Part shown: one piece after another, positions 11,689 through 18,594 of the stretch
How the letters are laid out: every line of letters starts with the position of its first letter
Numbering within the stretch: the first letter of the stretch is position 1
Origin: RPQJ01 sp963754125
Lineage (GTDB): Bacteria; Pseudomonadota; Gammaproteobacteria; Steroidobacterales; Steroidobacteraceae
Assembly (NCBI GenBank): GCA_963754125.1
Contig: CAVWEX010000007.1
Location: 1-64,000, forward strand
Reading direction: 5' to 3'
DNA length: 64,000 nucleotides
The notes under the pieces: generated by a model
Told to the model about the DNA's origin: nothing
The model's database searches: none
The model's input: only the letters and a program-made list of their open reading frames with translations
Made by a program: the position numbers and the translations under genes

Positions 11689-12935
11689 GCAAATCGAGGG
11701 CTCGGCGGCCGTCGCCGAGGCCGTGGCGCTGTGCCGCCCCGAGGTGATCTGCGCCTATCCGATCTCGCCGCAGACCCACATCGTCGAGGGCCTCGGCAAG
11801 CTCGTCGACGCGGGCAAGCTCACGCCCTGCGAGTTCATCAACGTCGAGTCGGAGTTCGCGGCGATGTCGGTCGCGATCGGCGCCTCGGCGGCCGGCGCGC
11901 GCGCCTACACCGCGACCGCCAGCCAGGGACTGCTGTTCATGGCGGAGGCCGTCTTCAATGCGGCGGGCCTCGGCCTGCCCATCGTGATGACGGTCGCGAA
12001 CCGCGCCATCGGCGCGCCGATCAACATCTGGAACGACCACACCGGACGCACTGAGCCAGCGCGACTGCGGCTGGATCCAGCTCTTTGCCGAGGACAACCA
12101 GGAGGCGCTGGACCTGCACATCCAGGCCTTCCGCCTCGCCGAGGAACTGTCGCTGCCGGTCATGGTGTGCATGGACGGCTTCATCCTCACCCACGCCTAC
12201 GAGCGCGTGGACATCCCGACCCAGGAGCAGGTGGACGCCTACCTGCCGCCCTACGAGCCGCGCCAGGTGCTCGATCCCGCCGAGCCCGTCTCGATCGGCG
12301 CCATGGTGGGCCCGGAAGCCTTCATGGAGGTGCGCTTCCTCGCGCACGCCAAGCAGCGCCAGGCGCTCGAGCTCATCCCGGCCTGGGCCAGCGAGTTCAA
12401 GCGCATTTTCGGGCGCGCCAGCGGCGGCCTGACCCACACCTACCACCTCGACGACGCCGAGACCGTGGTCGTGGCGCTCGGCTCCGTGCTCGGCACCATC
12501 AAGGACACCGTGGACGAGATGCGCGAGCAGGGCGTGAAGATCGGCGTGCTCGGCATCACCTGCTTCCGGCCGTGGCCCACTGCCGCGGTGCGCGAGGCGC
12601 TCGCGGGCGCGAAGCGCGTCGTGGTGCTGGAGAAGAGCCTGGCCGTCGGGCTCGGCGGCATCGTCTCGAACAACGTCTCGGCCTCCTACCACGGCGCGGC
12701 CGACGACGTGTACACGGTGATCGCGGGACTCGGCGGGCGCGCGATCACGCGCGGCTCGCTGCACCGCGTGTTCGCGGCCGCGGCCGAGGGCAGCCTCGAG
12801 CCCGTCACCTTCCTCGATCTCGACCACTCGCTGGTCGATCGCGTGCTGGCCCGCGAACGCGAGCACCGCCGCTCGGGACCGATCGCCGAGGGCATCCTGC
12901 GCGACCTCGGCGTGGTCGCGGCGAAGATCGGCTGA
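11681..12935 (+). CDS. 2-oxoacid:ferredoxin oxidoreductase, alpha subunit (frame-broken)
   Basis: Alpha subunit (PorA-like) with the ThDP-pyrimidine-side domain EVICAYPISPQTHIVEG and GASAAGARAYTATASQG near the N-terminus, and the C-terminal transketolase-like domain. One extra G near 12048 (CCGGAC where CCGAC is expected) breaks the frame; the second frame resumes DALSQRDCGWIQL and runs to 12935. Length of about 417 aa after repair is normal. Resemblance is to pyruvate- and phenylglyoxylate-type enzymes; substrate specificity is open. Confidence 0.87.
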
Positions 12936-12945
12936 GGACGCGAAC

Positions 12946-13953
12946 ATGAGCTACCAACCGATCCGCTTCTACCAGACCGGCACGTTCACCGTCGGCAACC
13001 GCCTGCTGCCCAGCGAGGAGCGCTCGGTGCAGTCGGACATGCGCCGCACCAACTCGCTCAACTCCGGGCACCGCGCCTGCCAGGGCTGCGGGGAGGCACT
13101 CGGCGCGCGCTACGCGATCGACGCCGCGATGGAGGCGACCAACCGACAGCTCGTGGCCGCGAACGCCACCGGCTGCCTCGAGGTGTTCTCGACGCCGTAC
13201 CCGGAAACCTCGTGGCAGATCCCATGGATCCACTCGCTGTTCGGCAATGCCGCGGCGGTCGCCACCGGCATCGCGGCCGCGATGCGGGTCAAGGGTCGCG
13301 AGCAGGTCCGCGTCGTCGCGCAGGGCGGCGACGGCGGCACCACGGACATCGGCTTCGGGTGCCTGTCGGGGATGTTCGAGCGCAACGACGACGTGCTCTA
13401 CATCTGCTATGACAACGAGGCGTACATGAACACGGGCGTGCAGCGCTCCTCGGCGACGCCGCCCGCCGCGCGCACCAACACGACGTTCCCCGTGGGCGAT
13501 TCCGCGGGCAACCGCTTCGGCCAGGGCAAGAACCTGCCCGTGATCGCGATGGCGCACGAGATCCCCTACGTCGCGACCGCGACCGTGTCGGAGCTGCGCG
13601 ACCTCGAGGCCAAGGTGCGCCGCGCGATGGAGTTCCGCGGCGCGCGCTACATCCACATCCTGGTGCCCTGCCCGCTCGGCTGGGGCCACGGTTCGGCGGA
13701 GACGATCAAGATGGCGCGACTGGCGCACGAGACGGGCCTGTTCCCGGTCTTCGAGGCCGAGCACGGCGAGGTGAAGAACGTGTCGAAGATCCGCCGGCAG
13801 CTGCCGGTCGAGGAATACCTGCGGCCGCAGCAGCGCTTCGCGCACCTGTTCAAGCCGCCGGGCCGGCCCGACATCGTCGCGAAGCTGCAGCAGATGGCCG
13901 ACCGCAACATCCGCCGCTACGGGCTGGTGGACGGCACGGAGGGCGCGCGATGA
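12946..13953 (+). CDS. 2-oxoacid:ferredoxin oxidoreductase, beta (ThDP) subunit
   Basis: Beta subunit carrying the ThDP-diphosphate/Mg site: GDGGTTDIG at about residue 127, and ICYDNEAYMNTG about 27 residues later, matching the GDG...N motif. CQGCGEALGARYAID near the N-terminus supplies the Cys pair typical of beta subunits that ligate an Fe-S cluster. NTTFPVGDSAGNRFGQGKNL and PCPLGWG match pyruvate-type beta chains. The stop overlaps the next ATG (ATGA), so the electron-transfer subunit is translationally coupled. Confidence 0.9.
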   Translation: MSYQPIRFYQTGTFTVGNRLLPSEERSVQSDMRRTNSLNSGHRACQGCGEALGARYAIDAAMEATNRQLVAANATGCLEVFSTPYPETSWQIPWIHSLFGNAAAVATGIAAAMRVKGREQVRVVAQGGDGGTTDIGFGCLSGMFERNDDVLYICYDNEAYMNTGVQRSSATPPAARTNTTFPVGDSAGNRFGQGKNLPVIAMAHEIPYVATATVSELRDLEAKVRRAMEFRGARYIHILVPCPLGWGHGSAETIKMARLAHETGLFPVFEAEHGEVKNVSKIRRQLPVEEYLRPQQRFAHLFKPPGRPDIVAKLQQMADRNIRRYGLVDGTEGAR

Positions 13954-15578
13954 AGGCCAAGCCGTTCGCCATCACGCTCGACCCGGGCTCGAGCCTCGCC
14001 AACCGCACGGGCTCGTGGCGCACGGTGCGCCCGGTGTACGTGGATCGCCTGCCGCCCTGCAACCACGCCTGTCCCGCGGGCGAGAACATCCAGGGCTGGC
14101 TGTTCCATGCGGAGGCCGGCAACTACGAGCAGGCCTGGCGCGTGCTCACCCGCGACAACCCGCTGCCCGCAGTGATGGGGCGGGTCTGCTACCACCCCTG
14201 CGAGACCTCGTGCAATCGCGGGCAGCTCGACGAGACCGTCGGCATCAACGCCATCGAGCGCTTCCTCGGCGACGAGGCCCTGCGCAGCGGCTGGAAGTTC
14301 GAGCGACCCGCGACGACGTCGGGCAAGCGGGTGCTGGTGGTCGGGGCCGGGCCGTCGGGGCTCTCCGCCGCCTATCACCTCGCCCTCTTGGGCCACGCGG
14401 TGACGATCCGCGAAGCGGGCCCGGTGCCGGGCGGCATGATGCGCTTCGGCATCCCGAAGTACCGACTGCCGCGCGAGGTGCTCGATGCGGAGATCCAGCG
14501 CATCGTGGACCTCGGTGTCGAGCTCGAGCTGAACACGAAGGTCACCGACCTGCTCGAGGCGCAGCGCGAAGGCGGCTTCGACGCGGTGTTCCTCGCGGTC
14601 GGCGCGCACATCGCCAAGCGTGCCTACATCCCCGCGGGCAGCGCCTCGAAGATGCTCGATGCGGTCTCGGTGCTGCGCGGCATGGAAGGCGACGAGCAGC
14701 CGCTGCTTGGCCGGCGCGTGGTGGTCTATGGCGGCGGCAACACCGCGCTCGACGTGGCGCGCACCGCCAAGCGCCTCGGCGCGACCGAGTCCATCATCGT
14801 CTACCGCCGCACGCGCGAGCGCATGCCGGCGCACGAGTCCGAGCTCGAGGAGGCGCTGCAGGAAGGCGTGCTGGTGAAGTGGCTCTCGACCATCAAGCAG
14901 GCCGGCGCGGAATCGATCACCGTCGAGAAGATGGCCCTCGACGCCAAGGGCAACCCGCAGCCCACGGGCGAATTCGAGACGCTCGAGGCCGACTCGGTGG
15001 TGCTCGCGCTCGGCCAGGACGTGGACCTGTCGCTGCTCGACGGCGTGCCGGGGCTCGAACTCGAGAACGGCGTCGTCAAGGTGGACGGCGGCATGATGAC
15101 CGGCCACCCGGGCGTGTTCGCCGGTGGCGACATGGTGCCGGGCGAGCGCACCGTCACGGTCGGCATCGGCCACGGCAAGCTCGCGGCGCGCAACATCGAC
15201 ACCTGGCTGCGCGGCGAGCAGTGGGTGCACCCGCCGAGCCACGAGCTCGCGACCTTCGACAAGCTCAACACCTGGTACTACTCGGACGCGCCCAAGTCGA
15301 AGCAGCCGGTGCTCGACACGATCCGCCGCCAGTCCACCTTCGAGGAGGTGGTGGGCAGCTTCGACGAGACCACCGCGCAGTTCGAGGCGAGGCGCTGCCT
15401 GTCCTGCGGCAACTGCTTCGAGTGCGACAACTGCTACGGCGTGTGCCCCGACAACGCCGTGATCAAGCTCGGCCCCGGCAAGCGCTACGAGTTCAACCTC
15501 GACTACTGCAAGGGCTGCGGGATCTGCGTGAGCGAGTGCCCGTGCGGCGCGATCCGCACGGTGCCGGAGGAGATCTGA
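13950..15578 (+). CDS. NAD(P)H-linked GltD-like flavoprotein fused to 2x[4Fe-4S] ferredoxin
   Basis: Electron-transfer subunit of the oxidoreductase (542 aa). Parts in order: a Cys-rich [4Fe-4S] domain (CNHACPAGE...CYHPCETSC, about residues 31-90), an FAD Rossmann motif (LVVGAGPSGLSAAYHL, about 127-142), an NAD(P) motif (VVVYGGGNTALDVART), an FAD-closing motif (GVFAGGDMV), and two C-terminal [4Fe-4S] sites (CLSCGNCFECDNCYGVCP and CKGCGICVSECPCG). This matches GltD/NfnB-type subunits, such as the NAD-binding subunit of phenylglyoxylate dehydrogenase, here fused to the ferredoxin. The complex can therefore exchange electrons with NAD(P)H directly. The operon ends at the hairpin at 15600-15626. 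Confidence 0.88.
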   Translation: MKAKPFAITLDPGSSLANRTGSWRTVRPVYVDRLPPCNHACPAGENIQGWLFHAEAGNYEQAWRVLTRDNPLPAVMGRVCYHPCETSCNRGQLDETVGINAIERFLGDEALRSGWKFERPATTSGKRVLVVGAGPSGLSAAYHLALLGHAVTIREAGPVPGGMMRFGIPKYRLPREVLDAEIQRIVDLGVELELNTKVTDLLEAQREGGFDAVFLAVGAHIAKRAYIPAGSASKMLDAVSVLRGMEGDEQPLLGRRVVVYGGGNTALDVARTAKRLGATESIIVYRRTRERMPAHESELEEALQEGVLVKWLSTIKQAGAESITVEKMALDAKGNPQPTGEFETLEADSVVLALGQDVDLSLLDGVPGLELENGVVKVDGGMMTGHPGVFAGGDMVPGERTVTVGIGHGKLAARNIDTWLRGEQWVHPPSHELATFDKLNTWYYSDAPKSKQPVLDTIRRQSTFEEVVGSFDETTAQFEARRCLSCGNCFECDNCYGVCPDNAVIKLGPGKRYEFNLDYCKGCGICVSECPCGAIRTVPEEI

Positions 15579-15586
15579 GGGGAAGC

Positions 15587-15648
15587 ACCCTCACCCCGGC
15601 CCTCTCCCGCCCGAGGCGGGAGAGGGTGCCCGAAGGGCGGGTGAGGGT
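15587..15648. terminator. Nested inverted repeat / bidirectional terminator between convergent genes
   Basis: An inner 12-bp perfect stem CCCTCTCCCGCC (15600-15611), loop CGA, GGCGGGAGAGGG (15615-15626) is framed by an outer pair ACCCTCACCC (15587-15596) and GGGTGAGGGT (15639-15648). It lies between genes ending at 15578 (+) and 15663 (-). The CCCTCACCC/CCCTCTCCC wording resembles short dispersed palindromes common in proteobacterial intergenic regions, so it may be a repeat as well as a terminator. Confidence 0.55.
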
Positions 15649-15662
15649 CTCGCGTCGAGTCG

Positions 15663-16532
15663 CTACTTCGCCTTCACGAACTTGAGCGTCATCCGGTCGG
15701 ACTCACCGATCGCCTCGTACTTCGAGTGGTCGAAGCTGGGATCGGCGTTCTTGTCGTAGCTGCCGGCTGCCGAACGCAGCGTCGGCGGCAAGGTCCACAC
15801 GCCGAACGGATGGTCCTTGGTGTCCTTCGGATTGGCGTTGATCTCGGACTTCGCCGCCAGCTTGAAGCCGGCCTTCTCGGCCTGCTCGATCACGTAGGCC
15901 TCGGTGACATAGCCGCTCTTGGCCGCGGGATCCTGCGGACCCGGATTCGCGCGATGCTGCTCCACGGCGAGGATGCCGCCGGGCTTCAGCGCGTCGTGGA
16001 ATTCCTTGAAGGTCTTCTCGACCATGCCGGGCGAGCCCATCCAGCCGTGCACCGAGCGCGCGGTGAGGATGAAGTCGTAGCTCTCCTTCGGCAGCGGCTT
16101 CGACTTCGCGCCCCAGTTCACCACGCCGATCTTGCCGTACAGGTCGGGCTTTGCGCCGTAGCGGGCCTCGAAGTCCTCGCGCGACTTGCGCGCGCCGGCG
16201 GACAGCTCAGGGTTGTCGAGGTCGGCGCCGGTCACGTAGAACGAGCCGCCCGTGCGCTTGGCGTACGGAGCCAGGATCTCGGTCCACCAGGAGGCGCCGC
16301 CAGGCTGGATCTCGAGAATCGTCATGCCGGGCTTGAGACCCCAGAACTCGAGCGACTCGGCCGGGTGCCGGGCCGCGTCACGGGCCTTCGCCTCCGGGGT
16401 GCGCCAGTCGCCGGCGACGACTTCGGCGAGCACCGGGTCGGCGGCGGCCGGCTTGGCCCCGTGATGATCTGCGCTGGCGGCCAGGGGCAGCAGGGTCAGC
16501 GCGGCGAGCGCGAGATGCCGGTGGATTCGCAT
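15663..16532 (-). CDS. Exported class I SAM-dependent methyltransferase-like protein
   Basis: Protein of 289 aa with a signal peptide (MRIHRHLALAALTLLPLAASA) followed by HHGAK, then a Rossmann methyltransferase fold: motif I ILEIQPGGASWWTEILAP, acidic motif II TGADLDN and motif IV DFILTARSVHGWM. This group of periplasmic methyltransferase-like proteins is common in proteobacteria but has no known substrate, and SAM supply outside the cytoplasm is unexplained. The ATG at 16532 has an AGGAGAC ribosome site. A paralogue lies at 36566-37364. Its promoter region abuts the first copy of the multi-hairpin element. Confidence 0.8.
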   Translation of the reverse strand: MRIHRHLALAALTLLPLAASADHHGAKPAAADPVLAEVVAGDWRTPEAKARDAARHPAESLEFWGLKPGMTILEIQPGGASWWTEILAPYAKRTGGSFYVTGADLDNPELSAGARKSREDFEARYGAKPDLYGKIGVVNWGAKSKPLPKESYDFILTARSVHGWMGSPGMVEKTFKEFHDALKPGGILAVEQHRANPGPQDPAAKSGYVTEAYVIEQAEKAGFKLAAKSEINANPKDTKDHPFGVWTLPPTLRSAAGSYDKNADPSFDHSKYEAIGESDRMTLKFVKAK

Positions 16533-16573
16533 GGTTGTCTCCTCGTTGCGTGTCGGCGGCGGGAACGGGCCGC

Positions 16574-16606
16574 GATTGTAGCGTGTAGGGTCCGTTAGCA
16601 CGGACC
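16574..16606 (-). promoter_or_regulatory. Candidate promoter and operator of the exported methyltransferase gene
   Basis: On the minus strand a -10-like TACAAT (16579-16574) lies about 42 nt before the ATG. Directly upstream is a perfect inverted repeat GGTCCGT-TAGC-ACGGACC (16589-16606) covering the spacer and -35 zone. No good -35 hexamer is visible, consistent with an activator- or repressor-controlled promoter. Inference from motif placement only. Confidence 0.35.
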
Positions 16607-16642
16607 GTGGCGGCGGATTCAGGTTCCCCGGACCGGTGCCGA

Positions 16643-16980
16643 GCGTCGAGAAAGGATTCGCGCCGGCCCGCTACATGCGGGCCTCTGCGAATCCTTTCCC
16701 GACGCTGGACACACGGCGCCTGGGCGAGTGGCCGCCGAGCCGGCCACTCGCACGGCGCATGTAACGTCGACCGGATGCCGGCGTTGAGTTCCAAGTGGAC
16801 GTCGGCAGCACTGGGCGGTCGCCGCGTACCGCGGTCGTCACGCCGGATCCGGCCGAAGCTGCGTGCGCCGTGCGAGCCGGTTCTCCGGCTCGCCCAGGCG
16901 CCCGGTGTCCGGCGCCGGGCCGGGGTTGCGCAGGGCGCGCCTATTTCCGAGCGCGCCCGAAGCAACCCCGACCCGGCGCC
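16643..16980. repeat. Dispersed multi-hairpin element, copy 1
   Basis: A 338-bp non-coding element with four hairpins. H1 16643-16705: two 29-nt arms, loop TACAT. H2 16716-16758: GCGCC...GCGAGTGGCCG / CGGCCACTCGC...GGCGC. H3 16865-16901: GCGCC..GCGAGCCGG-TTCT-CCGGCTCGC..GGCGC. H4 16911-16980: stems of 9, 8 and 8 bp with a 10-nt loop. The 106 nt between H2 and H3 are poorly conserved relative to copy 2 at 54195-54530, while hairpins and spacing are kept. It lies between the OmpA-type gene and the methyltransferase gene, 111 bp from the latter's ATG. No coding capacity or transposase is visible. Confidence 0.85.
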
Positions 16981-17030
16981 CACACACACGGCACCGCACC
17001 CACAGCCGCCCCCGGGTCGCGGCGGATCGC

Positions 17031-17072
17031 ACAAAGCACGAGGCCCCGGGACTTGCGTCCCGAGGCCTCGTG
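17031..17072 (-). terminator. Rho-independent terminator of the OmpW/OmpA gene
   Basis: The perfect outer stem CACGAGGCC / GGCCTCGTG continues, after a single C·A mismatch, into CGGGAC-TTGC-GTCCCG (17037-17072). Read on the minus strand it is followed by CTTTGT, 24 bp past the stop of the outer-membrane protein gene. Confidence 0.7.
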
Positions 17073-17096
17073 GCAAGCGCTGGAGCCTGCAGTCGC

Positions 17097-18338
17097 TTAC
17101 ATGCCCGAATCCGTTCGGATCAGCATCACGCGACGGTTCAACTGACGACCCTCGGCGGTCGCGTTGTCGGCGATCGGCTTGGCCTCACCGTGGCCGATCG
17201 AGCTCAGGCGAGCCGGATCCACGCCACGCGAGGTCAGGTAGTCGTACACCGCCTTCGCACGACGATCCGACAGCTTCAGGTTGTAGTCATCGCTGCCCAC
17301 GCTGTCGGTGTGGCCTTCGATCAGCGACGTCGCAAACGGCACGTCGTTCATGAAGGTCACCACGCGCTCGAGTTCGGTGATCGACTCGGCGCGCAGCTCG
17401 GCGCTGTCGAAGTCGAACAGCACCTTCAGCGTCTGCTCGAGCGGGCAGCCGACCTTGTCGACCTTCGCGCCGGCCGGCGTGTTCGGGCACTTGTCCGCTT
17501 CGTTGCACACGCCATCGCCATCGTCATCGGAACACTTGGCAGCCGGCGGCGGCGGCGGCGGCGGCGGGGGCGGCGGCGGCGGCGCAGCGACCGGCTCAGG
17601 CGCCGGCTGGCCGAAGCGGCGACCGATGTGCACGCCAACCACGAACGGGTTGATGTCCACCGAGCCGGCCTTGACCCAGCGCTTGTCCGTCGCGAGCGGA
17701 TTGACAACAACCGGAACCTGCAGCTCCGCGTCCGACTCGATCTGAAGGTAGCGCACCTGCACGTTGCCGAACCACTTCTTCTCCTCGCCCGGGAAGAAGT
17801 CCAGGCCGACCACGCCGGCCGCGCCGAACGAATCGTCGAGGCGGAGATTGGTGTTCGCGGGCAGGAAGCCGGTATCACCGCGCACATTCTCGCCGCTGAA
17901 CATGGTGTAGTTTCCACCGATGCCCACGTACGGCTGCAGCGTGGCCTTGTCGCTCATCGGCCGCCACACGAGGCTCAGCGTCGGGGGCAGCACGTCGACA
18001 TAACCGATGCGCGTCCGGCCGCCGGCATACGGCTTGGCGTCGAGACCGTGCGTGAACGGATAGGCCGCCAGCAACTCGACGCCGAAGTTATTGTGGAACA
18101 TCCAGGTGACGTCGAACGTCACGCTGACGTCGCTGTCCACGACCAGCGTCGACACCGGAATGCCAAGGACCCCGCCGACGGGCTTCAGGTTGTCCGACTC
18201 CGGATTGATCTGGGAGATGCCGACCCGGACCAGAAAGTCGCCCTTCTGCTCGCCGAGCCCCGTATCCCACGCCTGCGCCGCAAACGGCGCGGCGGCGAGC
18301 GTCGCCACCACCATGGCCTTCAATGCTTTCGAGTACAT
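17097..18338 (-). CDS. OmpW-type beta-barrel fused to TSP3 repeat and OmpA C-terminal domain
   Basis: Outer-membrane protein of 413 aa. A signal peptide (cleaved after about residue 23) precedes an OmpW-like barrel with GDFLVRVGISQINPES, FDVTWMFHNNFGVEL and SLVWRP, typical of eight-stranded OmpW barrels. A run of 13 prolines links it to a thrombospondin type 3 calcium repeat (DDDGDGVCNEADKCPNTP) and an OmpA/peptidoglycan-binding domain (FDFDSAELR, then EGHTDSVGSDDYN and LSDRRAKAVYDYL). The domain probably tethers the barrel to peptidoglycan. An OmpW barrel carrying OmpA is less common than the standard OmpA barrel. The gene is monocistronic with its own terminator. Confidence 0.88.
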   Translation of the reverse strand: MYSKALKAMVVATLAAAPFAAQAWDTGLGEQKGDFLVRVGISQINPESDNLKPVGGVLGIPVSTLVVDSDVSVTFDVTWMFHNNFGVELLAAYPFTHGLDAKPYAGGRTRIGYVDVLPPTLSLVWRPMSDKATLQPYVGIGGNYTMFSGENVRGDTGFLPANTNLRLDDSFGAAGVVGLDFFPGEEKKWFGNVQVRYLQIESDAELQVPVVVNPLATDKRWVKAGSVDINPFVVGVHIGRRFGQPAPEPVAAPPPPPPPPPPPPPAAKCSDDDGDGVCNEADKCPNTPAGAKVDKVGCPLEQTLKVLFDFDSAELRAESITELERVVTFMNDVPFATSLIEGHTDSVGSDDYNLKLSDRRAKAVYDYLTSRGVDPARLSSIGHGEAKPIADNATAEGRQLNRRVMLIRTDSGM

Positions 18339-18372
18339 CGCGAACTCCCGTGATTAAGTAATTCTGCGTTGC

Positions 18373-18454
18373 AGTATAAACGGCCGCGGCCTCTCAGCCG
18401 CTACGTGTTGATACGCTATGACTGTCTATAATGCACAACAACGGTGCGCATTAT
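18373..18454. promoter_or_regulatory. Divergent promoter region of the OmpW/OmpA and M16 peptidase genes
   Basis: Minus strand: a -10 TATACT at 18378-18373, about 34 nt before the OmpA-type ATG with GGGAG as ribosome site. Plus strand: a perfect -10 TATAAT at 18427-18432, giving a roughly 155-nt leader before the peptidase ATG at 18595. An inverted repeat ATAATGC (18428-18434) / GCATTAT (18448-18454) overlaps the plus-strand -10 and start site and may be an operator. The -35 elements are weak on both strands. Confidence 0.45.
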
Positions 18455-18594
18455 GCACGCGTGCGGGCCCGCAAAGCAACGCAGGCCGCTTGAGATTGCC
18501 GCTCTTTTGCCGTTTACGGGCATCCGGGGTGTAACTGATGCGTTTGAGCAACAGCAGCTCACGCCGGCCGGACCGACCCCAAACTGGAGAATCC

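Noticed and set aside
16643..16980. Multi-hairpin element as a simple rho-independent terminator
   Set aside because: The second copy is between divergent genes, where no terminator is needed, and OmpW/OmpA has its own terminator at 17031-17072.
17524..17590. Long GGC/GGCGGC run resembling a microsatellite
   Set aside because: It is the codon run for 13 prolines in the linker of the OmpW/OmpA protein, in frame and bounded by real domains.
18444..18594. Upstream open frame in the M16 peptidase leader
   Set aside because: It runs out of frame through the peptidase gene without a ribosome site or conserved pattern.
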